Positions 43,846 through 52,089 of a stretch of 64,000 bases of DNA are shown here, piece by piece. Position 1 is the stretch's first letter; every line of letters starts with the position of its first letter. The notes beneath the pieces were generated by a model, which had not been told where the DNA came from, did not search any database, and worked only from the letters and a program-made list of their open reading frames with translations. The DNA is from Bradyrhizobium sp. Ce-3 (GTDB lineage Bacteria > Pseudomonadota > Alphaproteobacteria > Rhizobiales > Xanthobacteraceae): assembly GCF_022835695.1 (NCBI RefSeq), contig NZ_BQUV01000001.1, positions 124,001 through 188,000 on the forward strand, read 5' to 3'. The translations under genes were made by a program, and so were the position numbers.

Positions 43846-44469
43846 TCACGGCTTGTCGGCCGACTTGTCGGCCGGCTTGGCCAGCTCGCGATTGTCGACA
43901 TAGCGGATCATGATCGGGCGGCCGGCCAGCGCGCCGCCGAGCCCGCCGGTGAATTTCAGCGGCAGGCAGGCGTTGAGCGAGGCATTGATCGCGTTGAGGT
44001 AGGTGGCGCGGGTATCCGCCGGGATGCCCCGCGTCGCGAAGGTCAGCCGCGGCGCGCCGATCATCTCGCCCGACCGCTTGAAGCTGAAGCGCACCGACAT
44101 CTGCATGCCCGCCCGCGCGTCGTCGGGCGGCGGTGGCATCCAGCAGGAACGCAGCGCCGCGAACAGATCGCCGATGGTATCGAGATCATGATCGGGCTTG
44201 CGGTACTTCTCGGCCTGATCTTGCGGCGGCACGGTCAGGATCGTGAGCTGGAGATTTTCGCCGTACGGATAATCCATCTCGGGAAAGCACGGCCCGTGAT
44301 TGAACACGCTGCAGGTGGACGGGAGGCAAGGCCCGTTGTCGAGCACGCTGCACGGCGTGTGCGCGAACGGCGCCGGGTCGGTCTGTTGCCGCTGGCGCGC
44401 TGAGGCAGCGCCCGCGATGGCAAGGGCCGGCACGGCAAAAGCGAGGCAGATGATGACGCGTCGGAGCAT
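43846..44469 (-). CDS. Secreted hypothetical protein with repeated CSVxxxGPC motif
   Basis: 207 residues. The signal peptide (about 1-24) ends AGAASARQ. Residues 38-62 carry CSVLDNGPC and CSVFNHGPC, two near-identical Cys-rich turns that may form a disulfide-linked surface. The middle and C-terminus have an alternating pattern with MSVRFSFKRSGEM, as in TonB-like or periplasmic domains (FSFKRSGEMIGAPRL). No family recognised. The start at 44469 is supported by the signal peptide; the longer open frame is spurious. Confidence 0.7.
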   Translation of the reverse strand: MLRRVIICLAFAVPALAIAGAASARQRQQTDPAPFAHTPCSVLDNGPCLPSTCSVFNHGPCFPEMDYPYGENLQLTILTVPPQDQAEKYRKPDHDLDTIGDLFAALRSCWMPPPPDDARAGMQMSVRFSFKRSGEMIGAPRLTFATRGIPADTRATYLNAINASLNACLPLKFTGGLGGALAGRPIMIRYVDNRELAKPADKSADKP

Positions 44470-44587
44470 GCGGTCGGACCCAGGATGCGCTCCGGGGAAA
44501 ATGGTACCGCAGCCAGACCGCATCAAGCGGGCCCAGTTCACGTCCTCGCGCGTGTCGCCGCCATCCGTCGCGCCACAACCCCCACTG

Positions 44588-44697
44588 TCATCGCCCGGCC
44601 TCGACCGGGCGATCCAGTATTCCAGAGGCGGCAGTGATCGATCGAGAGGTCGCGGCGTACTGGGTCCCCCGGTCGAGCCGAGGGACGACACAGAATA
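44588..44697. repeat. Palindromic intergenic repeat (type F)
   Basis: Two hairpins: ATCGCCCGG-cctcga-CCGGGCGAT near 44590 and GTCCCCCGG-tcgag-CCGAGGGAC near 44665. The second is inverted relative to a copy near 57745 (GTCCCCCGG-ctcga-CCGGGGGAC followed by CCAGTACGCCGCGG). Lies between the secreted protein and prfC. Confidence 0.7.
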
Positions 44698-44715
44698 TGC
44701 GGCGCGTATACGACG

Positions 44716-46335
44716 CTACGCCTTCTTCTTCACGTCCTTGACGTTGGAGAAGGTGATGCCCTCGGCGCGCTCGCGGGTGTAGCCGAGATAGAACTCGTTC
44801 TTGGCCATGAACACGGGATCGCCGTCGACGTCGTCGGCGATGCCGGAATTGTTGGCGGCGACGAAGGCATCGAGCTTCTTGCGGTCGTCGGAGGAAATCC
44901 AGCGCGCCAGCGAGAACTCGGAGACCTCGAACTCGACCGGCAGCGAGTATTCCGCATCGAGCCGCGCCTTCAGCACGTCGAGCTGCAACGGGCCGACCAC
45001 ACCGACCAGTGCCGGTGCGCCGTCGCGCGGACGGAACACCTGCACGACGCCCTCCTCCGACATCTGCTGCAGGGCTTCCTTCAGCTTCTTCGCCTTCATG
45101 GCATCGGTGAGGCGAACGCGGCGCACGATTTCGGGCGCGAAGCTCGGCACGCCGACGAAGGTGAGATCCTCGCCCTCGGTCAGGGTGTCGCCGATCCGCA
45201 ACGTGCCGTGGTTGGGAATGCCGACCACGTCGCCGGCGAACGCCTCGTCCGCCACCGAGCGATCCTGGGCGAAGAAGAATTGCGGGCTCGACAGGCTCAT
45301 GTTCTTGCCGGTGCGCACCAGCTTGGCCTTCATGCCGCGGCTGAGCTTGCCGGAGCACAGCCGGGCGAAGGCGATGCGGTCGCGGTGGTTCGGATCCATG
45401 TTGGCCTGGATCTTGAACACGAACGCGCTCATGCGCGGCTCCGCCGCCTCGACCTTGCGCAGATCGGAATCCTGCGCACGCGGCGCCGGTGCGAACTTGC
45501 CGAGGCCCTCCAGCAAGTCGCCGACGCCGAAATTGCGCAGCGCGCTGCCGAAATAGACCGGCGTCAGATGGCCTTCGCGGAACGCCGCGAGCTCGAACGG
45601 CTTGCAGGCTTCCGACGCCAGCGCCAGCTCGTCCTTGACCTCGGCGACGTCGAGATTGGGATTGCGCTTGCCGAGATCGGCGATGTCGATCTGCTCGGTG
45701 GCGCCGGTCTTGGCGCCGCCGCCCTCGAGCAGCCGCACGCCGCCATTGACGACGTCATAGGTGCCGAGGAAGTCGCGGCCGCGGCCGACCGGCCAGGTCA
45801 TCGGCGTGGTGTCGAGCGCCAGCGTCTTCTCGATCTCGTCCAGCAGATCGAACGTGTCGCGGCTCTCGCGGTCCATCTTGTTGATGAAGGTGATGATCGG
45901 GATGTCGCGCAGCCGGCACACCTCGAACAGTTTGCGCGTCCGCGCCTCGATGCCCTTCGCGGCATCGATCACCATGACCGCGGAATCGACCGCGGTCAGC
46001 GTGCGATAGGTATCTTCCGAAAAGTCCTCGTGGCCCGGCGTGTCCAACAGGTTGAACACGAGGTCGTTGAACTCGAAGGTCATCACCGAGGTGACGACCG
46101 AGATGCCGCGCTCGCGCTCGATCTTCATCCAGTCCGAACGCGTATTGCGCCGCTCGCCCTTGGCCTTGACCTGGCCCGCGAGGTTGATGGCGCCGCCGAA
46201 CAGCAACAGCTTTTCCGTCAGCGTGGTCTTGCCGGCGTCAGGGTGCGAGATGATCGCAAAGGTGCGGCGGCGCGCCACTTCGTCTGAAAGCGGCGAGCGG
46301 GACGGCGATTCGGTTGAAACAGCGGTATCGGACAT
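44716..46335 (-). CDS. prfC: Peptide chain release factor 3
   Basis: 539 residues. GTPase that recycles RF1/RF2 after termination. G1 SHPDAGKTTLTEKLL (about 29-43) and G3 DTPGHEDFSEDTYR are present, and QFFFAQDRS and the RF3 C-terminal domain (VVGPLQLDVLKARLD) complete it. The start at 46335 (MSDTAVSTESPS) is chosen; the frame open upstream for 37 codons overlaps the riboswitch-containing promoter region on the other strand and does not look coding. It is divergent from the SugE-type gene. Confidence 0.97.
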   Translation of the reverse strand: MSDTAVSTESPSRSPLSDEVARRRTFAIISHPDAGKTTLTEKLLLFGGAINLAGQVKAKGERRNTRSDWMKIERERGISVVTSVMTFEFNDLVFNLLDTPGHEDFSEDTYRTLTAVDSAVMVIDAAKGIEARTRKLFEVCRLRDIPIITFINKMDRESRDTFDLLDEIEKTLALDTTPMTWPVGRGRDFLGTYDVVNGGVRLLEGGGAKTGATEQIDIADLGKRNPNLDVAEVKDELALASEACKPFELAAFREGHLTPVYFGSALRNFGVGDLLEGLGKFAPAPRAQDSDLRKVEAAEPRMSAFVFKIQANMDPNHRDRIAFARLCSGKLSRGMKAKLVRTGKNMSLSSPQFFFAQDRSVADEAFAGDVVGIPNHGTLRIGDTLTEGEDLTFVGVPSFAPEIVRRVRLTDAMKAKKLKEALQQMSEEGVVQVFRPRDGAPALVGVVGPLQLDVLKARLDAEYSLPVEFEVSEFSLARWISSDDRKKLDAFVAANNSGIADDVDGDPVFMAKNEFYLGYTRERAEGITFSNVKDVKKKA

Positions 46336-46390
46336 GGCGGGGCAGCGTTTGGCAGGGAAAACGGGCGCAATCAAGGGCGTTTTGTCGCAA

Positions 46391-46482
46391 TGCGGGACGA
46401 CCGCACGATCCCCATATAGGTACGCGAGGGACGACCTTCTCACCACATCATCCGCGGGGACGACCCTGCCTTATCCGGAGGG
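46391..46482 (+). promoter_or_regulatory. Guanidine-II (mini-ykkC) riboswitch, with a third ACGA hairpin
   Basis: Two stem-loops with ACGA tetraloops lie just upstream of the SugE/Gdx-type gene: GAGGG-ACGA-CCTTC (46426-46439) and GCGGGG-ACGA-CCCTGC (46454-46469), 14 bases apart, followed at once by the Shine-Dalgarno GGAGGG (46477-46482) and the GTG start. Paired hairpins with ACGR loops are the defining mark of the guanidine-II (mini-ykkC) class, which binds guanidinium and turns on exporters of the SugE/Gdx type. A further ACGA hairpin (GCGG-GACGA-CCGC, 46392-46404) lies upstream. The call rests on sequence motif and gene context. Confidence 0.85.
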
Positions 46483-46488
46483 TTCGCT

Positions 46489-46803
46489 GTGGCTTGGGCC
46501 ATTCTGTTCACCGCAGGCCTGCTCGAGATCGGCTGGGCGATCGGGCTGAAATATACCGAGGGTTTCTCGCGGCTGGTGCCGTCGGTGCTGACGCTGGCGG
46601 CGATGGCCGGCAGCGTGCTGCTGCTCGGCCTCGCGCTGAAGACGCTGCCGATTGGAACCGCCTACGCGGTCTGGACCGGGATCGGCGCGGTCGGCACCGC
46701 AACACTCGGCATCATCCTGCTCGGCGAACCCGCGACCGCGATGCGGCTCGCCAGCATCGGGCTGATCGTGTCCGGGATCGTCGGGCTGAAGCTGGTCGGG
46801 TAA
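46489..46803 (+). CDS. gdx: SMR family guanidinium exporter (SugE/Gdx-type)
   Basis: 104 residues with four membrane helices, the size of the small multidrug resistance family. It starts with GTG ([22 protein letters not shown]) and carries the SMR Glu (about residue 13) in LLEIGWA, which binds substrate and protons. [12 protein letters not shown] (about 21-32) and the [19 protein letters not shown] segment (about 63-81) are SugE-like. E. coli SugE (Gdx) exports guanidinium. The guanidine-II riboswitch directly upstream supports the same substrate here. Confidence 0.92.
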   Translation: MAWAILFTAGLLEIGWAIGLKYTEGFSRLVPSVLTLAAMAGSVLLLGLALKTLPIGTAYAVWTGIGAVGTATLGIILLGEPATAMRLASIGLIVSGIVGLKLVG

Positions 46804-46876
46804 AGGCGCGTTTGGAGTGGCAGCGCTGCGCGCTGCCGCCCGGTTGCGGGCATCGTCGCGTCTCGTCCATACCGGT

Positions 46877-47521
46877 TCACGGACCCGCCCTGCGCGCGTA
46901 GGCGTAGCGGTGCGCGAGCCAGACTGTGCCGGCGCCGTCAGGCAGGATGAAGTGCTGGTTCTTGACGTCGCGGTCAGGCCCGTCGCGGGTGACGATCGTA
47001 TTCATGCGCAGCATCTGCCCCGCCACATCGGACCCGCCGCCCGCGATCGCAAAGGGATCGTGGACCAGCACCACGCTCGTCCCGTCGCCGCGGTCGAAAC
47101 TGCTGGCGGGCATGATGCCCACCGGCGCGCGCATCTCGATCGACACGTATTTCCATCGGCCTTCCACGCGCTGAAAGCTCAGATAGTCAATGCGTTTGAT
47201 ATTCTGCTTCGACGTGTCCGACGCCGGACAGATGAGCTCCTGAAGGTAGGACCCGATCATGCGGCGCTCGGCGACGAGCCCGGTGGTGGTGACTGGATCG
47301 CCGCCCGGCTCGTTCCACGCCGTCTCGGTGACGTCCCACAAACCTGCGTATGCCGCCATGGCAGCGTTTTCCGGCCCGAGCTCGTTCAGGCGCTCGGCGG
47401 CGGGGACCGCGGACGAGGCCGCATTGCCGGCGGCCAGATCGGAGATGAACATCGAGCCGAGCGCGGCTCCAACGAAATGACGGCGTTCGAGCATGATACG
47501 ACGCGACATCAAAGGGTTCAT
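46877..47521 (-). CDS. Exported DUF1579-like protein (probable Tat or Sec signal)
   Basis: 214 residues. The start at 47521 (MNPLMSRRIMLERRHFVGAA) gives an N-terminus with RRHFVGA, resembling a twin-arginine signal; the hydrophobic part and NAASSAVP site follow. The mature region has the pattern AYAGLWDVTETAWNEPGGD seen in DUF1579-type proteins, then LVAERRMIGSYLQE and WKYVSIEMRAPVGIM. Function unknown. It lies 34 bases downstream of the reductase gene (47556-48254), so the two may be one unit. Confidence 0.65.
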   Translation of the reverse strand: MNPLMSRRIMLERRHFVGAALGSMFISDLAAGNAASSAVPAAERLNELGPENAAMAAYAGLWDVTETAWNEPGGDPVTTTGLVAERRMIGSYLQELICPASDTSKQNIKRIDYLSFQRVEGRWKYVSIEMRAPVGIMPASSFDRGDGTSVVLVHDPFAIAGGGSDVAGQMLRMNTIVTRDGPDRDVKNQHFILPDGAGTVWLAHRYAYARRAGP

Positions 47522-47555
47522 TGAACCGCTTTCCACCAGTTCCTGGTGACGACGG

Positions 47556-48254
47556 CTAGGCCGGCGACGCGAATGTGCCCGGACTGTTCGGCGTCGCCCG
47601 CCAGTCGGGCGTGCGCACCCCTGTCGCTTCGGCCAGCGCTCGGCGAACGCCGGCGGCGTCATAATCCTTCAAGTATCCGGGTGAACCGGGCTGCTGGCGC
47701 CAGGACTGCTCGATCGTGCCGGCGTCGACCGCATCAAATCCGATCTCTTCGACAAGCTGCATGACCGTCGCTTTCGCTTGTGCGTCGTCGCCCGCGACCG
47801 CGAGCGCGATCCGGCCGGCAGCTCCGGCGGGCCTGCCCTCGTTCAACAGGCTCTTGGCGATGATCGAGTTGAAGACTTTGACAACCGGGCGCCCGAGCTG
47901 TCGCTGGACCCAGCCGCTTTCGGTCATTCCCGCCTCGACCTGCTCGATGCGGCCATCCCGCTGCCGCGGATAATAGTTGCTCGTGTCGATGACGATCAGG
48001 TTGGCGGGCGCATCCGCAAACAGGTCCGACGGGAGTTCGCTGACGCGTCGCATCGGCACCGCGATCACCACGATCTCACTGCTCCGCGCCACCTCCGCAA
48101 CCGTCGCGGGCCGGGCACCGGTCTCCCGAGCCAGGTCCGTCAGCGAATCCGGCCCGCGCGAGTTGGCGATGGCGACCTCGTGGCCGGCCTTGCTGAGCAG
48201 CGCCGTCAGCGCACCGCCGATATTGCCGGATCCGATGATCCCGATTTTGGTCAT
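47556..48254 (-). CDS. NADPH-dependent F420 reductase-like / NAD(P)-binding protein
   Basis: 232 residues. The Rossmann motif GIIGSGNIGGALTALLSKAG starts at residue 4, and the fold matches the small NADPH-dependent oxidoreductases of the F420-reductase-like group (FNSIIAKSLL, PAGAAGRIALAVAGDDA). There is no evidence that this organism makes F420; NADPH and another acceptor are more likely. The gene is divergent from a LysR regulator (start 48368) across 113 bases, the standard arrangement for a LysR target. Confidence 0.85.
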   Translation of the reverse strand: MTKIGIIGSGNIGGALTALLSKAGHEVAIANSRGPDSLTDLARETGARPATVAEVARSSEIVVIAVPMRRVSELPSDLFADAPANLIVIDTSNYYPRQRDGRIEQVEAGMTESGWVQRQLGRPVVKVFNSIIAKSLLNEGRPAGAAGRIALAVAGDDAQAKATVMQLVEEIGFDAVDAGTIEQSWRQQPGSPGYLKDYDAAGVRRALAEATGVRTPDWRATPNSPGTFASPA

Positions 48255-48275
48255 GACAACGGCCTTTCTCGCATC

Positions 48276-48289
48276 GGTCCCTAAGGACC
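48276..48289. promoter_or_regulatory. Small palindrome in the divergent LysR/reductase region
   Basis: GGTCC-CTAA-GGACC, a 5-bp inverted repeat, 22 bases upstream of the reductase start and within the 113-base region shared with the LysR gene. It could be part of a LysR site, though the typical T-N11-A motif was not confirmed. Confidence 0.3.
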
Positions 48290-48367
48290 AGTCGGAACCT
48301 ACCTATTGGCTTTCAATTCGGGTATAAACAGCGGCTTGGATTAGGGTGTCACTACCAGGAGTGGGGA

Positions 48368-49255
48368 ATGGATCGCCTCGCCAGCATGGCCGCCTTCGTC
48401 AAGGCCGCGGAGGTCGGTTCCTTCGCTGCGGCCGCCAGCGCTCTGCGGATGTCGCCACAGATGATCGCCAAGCACGTGACCTGGCTGGAAACCCGGCTGG
48501 GCACGCGCCTGCTCAATCGGACCACGCGCCGCCAGAGCCTGACGGATATCGGCAAGGCATACTACGACCGCTGCAAGCTGGTTTTGGCGGATGCCGACTG
48601 GGCGGATTCCCTCGCCGACGAGGCAAAGGGAGCTCCGCGCGGACGCTTGCGGGTCAATGCGCCGGTGTCGTTTGGCACACACAGCCTGACGCCGGTCATC
48701 GCACGCTACTTGAGGCAGTACCCCAGGGTGGCGGTCGATCTCGTGCTCAGCGATCGGTTCGTCGACCTGGTCGAGGAGGAGTTCGAGGCAGTGTTCCGTA
48801 TCGGCCCGCTCGCGGACTCCAGCTTCATGGCTCGCGAGCTCGCGCCCTTTCGTCTCGTCGCCTGTGCTTCACCCGACTACCTGCGCGAAAGAGGCGTTCC
48901 TGCAACGCCGTTCGATCTCGAGGCGCACGAGTGCCTGGCGTATGCGTCGACTTCCGGGCCGACTGCCAACAACTGGCGCTTTGTGCGCGACCAGGAAACC
49001 TACACGGTCGACGTCAAGCATCGCTTGCTGGTGAATGACGCCAAGGCGCTCCTCGTCGCCGCCCTGAACGGGTTCGGCATCGCATTCATCGCAGAGGATC
49101 TGGCGCGCGAAGGCTTGCGCTCCGGGCATCTCACCAAAGTGCTGCCTGACTACGAACCGCCGTCACGACCCATTCACGTGATCTACCATCCCGACCGCCA
49201 GCAGACTCCGAAACTGAAAAGCTTCATTTCCGCGGTGGTCAGCGAGTTGGGTTGA
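48368..49255 (+). CDS. LysR family transcriptional regulator
   Basis: 295 residues. N-terminal winged helix about 1-60 (MDRLASMAAFVKAAEVGSFA, then RMSPQMIAKHVTWLETRLG and NRTTRRQSLTDIGKAYY). The C-terminal ligand-binding domain is normal (ARYLRQYPRVAVDLVLSDRF). It is divergent from the F420-reductase-like gene and likely activates or represses it in response to a small molecule or electrophile. GGAG-type site ahead of the ATG. Confidence 0.93.
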   Translation: MDRLASMAAFVKAAEVGSFAAAASALRMSPQMIAKHVTWLETRLGTRLLNRTTRRQSLTDIGKAYYDRCKLVLADADWADSLADEAKGAPRGRLRVNAPVSFGTHSLTPVIARYLRQYPRVAVDLVLSDRFVDLVEEEFEAVFRIGPLADSSFMARELAPFRLVACASPDYLRERGVPATPFDLEAHECLAYASTSGPTANNWRFVRDQETYTVDVKHRLLVNDAKALLVAALNGFGIAFIAEDLAREGLRSGHLTKVLPDYEPPSRPIHVIYHPDRQQTPKLKSFISAVVSELG

Positions 49256-49310
49256 CGCCGATGCGCCGGCATCGCCGGCTGAAGCCGGTCGCCTGAGCCT
49301 TGTTCGGACC

Positions 49311-50315
49311 TCAGCGCAGGATCACCACCGCCCAATAGGTCGCGGCTGCGACTGCAGCGGACGCGGGGATCGTGATCACCCAGGCGTAGACGATCGAGCT
49401 CGCCACGTTCCAGCGTACGGCAGAGAGCCGCCGTGCGGCGCCGACGCCGACGATGGCGCCGGTGATGGTGTGGGTGGTCGACACGGGAACCCCGAGATAG
49501 GTCGCCATGAACAGCGTCGCGGCGCCGCCGGTCTCGGCGCAAAAGCCCTGCATCGGCGTCAGCTTGGTGATCCGCAGTCCCATGGTGCGGACGATCCGCC
49601 ATCCGCCCATCAGGGTGCCCAGCGCCATCGCACTCTGGCAGGCCAGCACGACCCAGAACGGAATTTCGAAGGTGTCGCCGAGATGGCCCTGCGAGTAGAG
49701 CAGCACGGCGATGATGCCCATGGTCTTCTGCGCGTCGTTGCCGCCATGGCCGAGCGAATAGAGCGACGCCGAGGCGAATTGCAGGATGCGGAAGGCGCGA
49801 TCGACCGCGAACGGCGTCGAGCGCACCGAGAGCCAGGACACGATCGCAACCAGCACCAGCGCCAGCAGGAAGCCGACCAGCGGCGACAGCACGATCGCGA
49901 GCAGGGTCTTGGTCAGCCCGCTCCACACCGCCGCCGAGATGCCCGCCTTGGCCATGCCGGCGCCGACCAGGCCGCCGATCAGCGCGTGCGAGCTGGACGA
50001 GGGAATCCCGAGCGCCCAGGTGATCACGTTCCAGACGATCGCGCCGACCAGCGCAGCGAAGATCACGGTCGCGTCCACCACCGACGGGTCGATGATCCCG
50101 GTGCCGATGGTGTTGGCGACATGCAGGCCGAACACCGCGAAGGCGACGAAATTGAAGAACGCCGCCCAGAACACCGCATATTGCGGCCGCAGCACCCGGG
50201 TCGAGACGATGGTCGCGATCGAGTTCGCGGCATCGTGCAGGCCGTTCAGGAAGTCGAACAGCAGCGCGACCGCGATCAGGATGGTGAGAACCGGAAGTCC
50301 CAGCGTGGCGTCCAC
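49311..50315 (-). CDS. pit: Pit-type inorganic phosphate transporter
   Basis: 334 residues with about ten helices. The PHO4/Pit hallmark GLHDAANSIATIVSTRVL (about 26-43) and its repeat GHGGNDAQKTMGIIAVLL are present, along with SSSHALIGGLVGAG. Low-affinity proton or metal-phosphate symport across the inner membrane. It lies 14 bases downstream of the DUF47 gene, a pairing seen throughout Rhizobiales. Confidence 0.96.
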   Translation of the reverse strand: MDATLGLPVLTILIAVALLFDFLNGLHDAANSIATIVSTRVLRPQYAVFWAAFFNFVAFAVFGLHVANTIGTGIIDPSVVDATVIFAALVGAIVWNVITWALGIPSSSSHALIGGLVGAGMAKAGISAAVWSGLTKTLLAIVLSPLVGFLLALVLVAIVSWLSVRSTPFAVDRAFRILQFASASLYSLGHGGNDAQKTMGIIAVLLYSQGHLGDTFEIPFWVVLACQSAMALGTLMGGWRIVRTMGLRITKLTPMQGFCAETGGAATLFMATYLGVPVSTTHTITGAIVGVGAARRLSAVRWNVASSIVYAWVITIPASAAVAAATYWAVVILR

Positions 50316-50329
50316 GTGAACCGCTCCGC

Positions 50330-50974
50330 CTACACTTGCTCGATCACGATGGAATTGATCTCGTTGGCGACGTCGTCGAAGCGGTCGGCCACTTTCTCGA
50401 GGTGATCGTAGATCTCGGCACCGACGATGAAGTCCATCGTGTTGGCGTTACGGTGCTTCAGGAACAATTCCTTGAGCCCGATATCCTGGAGATCGTCGAC
50501 CCGGCCCTCGAGCTTGGTCAGCTCCTCGGTGATCTGGGTCAGCATCGAGACGTTCTGGCCGATCGACTGCAACAGCGGCAGCGCGCGGCCGACCAGATTG
50601 GCGCACTCGACGATCAGGGTGCCCATCTCGCGCATCGGCGGCTCGAACTCGCGCACCTCGAACAGCATCACCGCCTTGGCGGTCGCCTGCATCTGGTCGA
50701 CCGCGTCGTCCATCGCGGTGATCAGGTTCTTGATGTCGCCGCGGTCGAACGGGGTGATGAAGGTGCGGCGAACCGCGGTCAGCACCTCACGGGTGACGCT
50801 GTCGGCGTCGTTCTCGAACTGGTTGACACGCTGGCAGAAGACCGGCGTCTCCTCCCCGCCCCGCAGCATGTCCTGCAGCGCCTTGGCGCACTGCACGGAG
50901 GTCTGGGCGTGGCGGGCAAACAGGTCGAAAAATCGCTCTTCCTTGGGCAGGAAGGCGCGAAACCAGCGCAGCAT
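50330..50974 (-). CDS. DUF47 / PhoU-like Pit accessory protein
   Basis: 214 residues, all alpha-helical, matching the DUF47/TIGR00153 family (FFDLFARHAQTSVQCAKALQ, then NQFENDADSVTREVLTAV and TPFDRGDIKNLITAMDDAVD). In Sinorhizobium the orfA-pit pair works as one phosphate uptake unit; the same arrangement is present here. It is the upstream gene of the pair, with 14 bases to pit. Confidence 0.93.
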   Translation of the reverse strand: MLRWFRAFLPKEERFFDLFARHAQTSVQCAKALQDMLRGGEETPVFCQRVNQFENDADSVTREVLTAVRRTFITPFDRGDIKNLITAMDDAVDQMQATAKAVMLFEVREFEPPMREMGTLIVECANLVGRALPLLQSIGQNVSMLTQITEELTKLEGRVDDLQDIGLKELFLKHRNANTMDFIVGAEIYDHLEKVADRFDDVANEINSIVIEQV

Positions 50975-51119
50975 GTCTCAGTTCCATCATTCCGGGACAG
51001 CCCTTTTAGCGACTGTCACAGAATTGTCATAGAGCATCTGGCTGGGAAAAAACCGGAAACGACCGCTCGAACGGACGGTCGTCCACCGCTATGTCGGCCG
51101 AAAATCGAGCGCCCTGCCC

Positions 51120-52088
51120 TTACAGCGACCGCCTGAGGATGTGGGCGAGTTCGCCGACCAGGCCGCGCCGGAACAGCAGCACGCAGGACACGAAGATCAC
51201 GCCCTGGATCACCGTCACCCACTGGCCGAAGCCGGCGAGATATTGCTGCATGGCGATGATCACGAAGGCGCCGACCACCGGGCCGAAGATGGTGCCGAGG
51301 CCGCCGACCAGCGTCATCAGCACGATTTCACCCGACATCGACCAGTGCACGTCGGTGAGCGAGGCGTTCTGCGCCACGAACACCTTCAGCGAGCCGGCAA
51401 AGCCCGCCAGCGTCCCCGACAGGACGTAGGCCAGCATCTTGTACTGGTCGGTCTTGTAGCCGAGCGAGATCGCGCGCGGCTCGTTCTCGCGGATCGACTT
51501 CAAGACCTCGCCGAACGGCGAGTTGATGGTGCGGTAGATCAGCAGGAAGCCGGCGAGGAAACCGGCCAGCACGACGTAGTACAGCACCAGCGGCTTCGAC
51601 AGATCGAAGATCCCGAACAGATGGCCCTGCGGGATGCCCTGGATGCCGTCCTCGCCATGGGTGAACGGCGCTTGCAGATAGAGGAAATAGAGCAGCTGCG
51701 ACAGCGCCAGCGTGATCATCGAGAAGTAGATGCCCTGCCGCTTGATCGAGATGTAGCCGGTGACGAGGCCGAGCAAGGCCGCGGCCGCGGTGCCGGCCAC
51801 GATGCCGAGCTCGGGCGGCAGCCCCCACACCTTGAGCGCGTGCGCCGAGACGTAGCCGGCGGTGCCGAGGAACATGGCGTGACCGAACGACAGCAGGCCG
51901 CCATAGCCGATCAGGAGGTTGAAGGCGCAGGCGAGCAGCGCAAAGCACAGCGCCTGCATCACGAAGAACGGATAGATCCCCGTGAACGGCACCACCGCCA
52001 GCAGCGCGGCCATCACGGCGAATACGATCATCTCGTCGCGCATCGCGCGCGGCGTTACCGGAAGTGTATCGTCGGTCAATGCTGACAT
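51120..52088 (-). CDS. livM: Branched-chain amino acid ABC permease (LivM type)
   Basis: 322 residues with about eight helices. It fits the LivM family by FNLLIGYGGLLSFGHAMFLG (about 60-79) and the permease segment KSIRENEPRAISLGYKTD (about 203-220), which contacts the ATPase. It pairs with LivH, whose stop codon lies one base upstream. The MSALTDDTLPVTPRAMRDE N-terminus is extra. Last gene of the operon. Confidence 0.95.
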   Translation of the reverse strand: MSALTDDTLPVTPRAMRDEMIVFAVMAALLAVVPFTGIYPFFVMQALCFALLACAFNLLIGYGGLLSFGHAMFLGTAGYVSAHALKVWGLPPELGIVAGTAAAALLGLVTGYISIKRQGIYFSMITLALSQLLYFLYLQAPFTHGEDGIQGIPQGHLFGIFDLSKPLVLYYVVLAGFLAGFLLIYRTINSPFGEVLKSIRENEPRAISLGYKTDQYKMLAYVLSGTLAGFAGSLKVFVAQNASLTDVHWSMSGEIVLMTLVGGLGTIFGPVVGAFVIIAMQQYLAGFGQWVTVIQGVIFVSCVLLFRRGLVGELAHILRRSL

Positions 52089-52089
52089 A

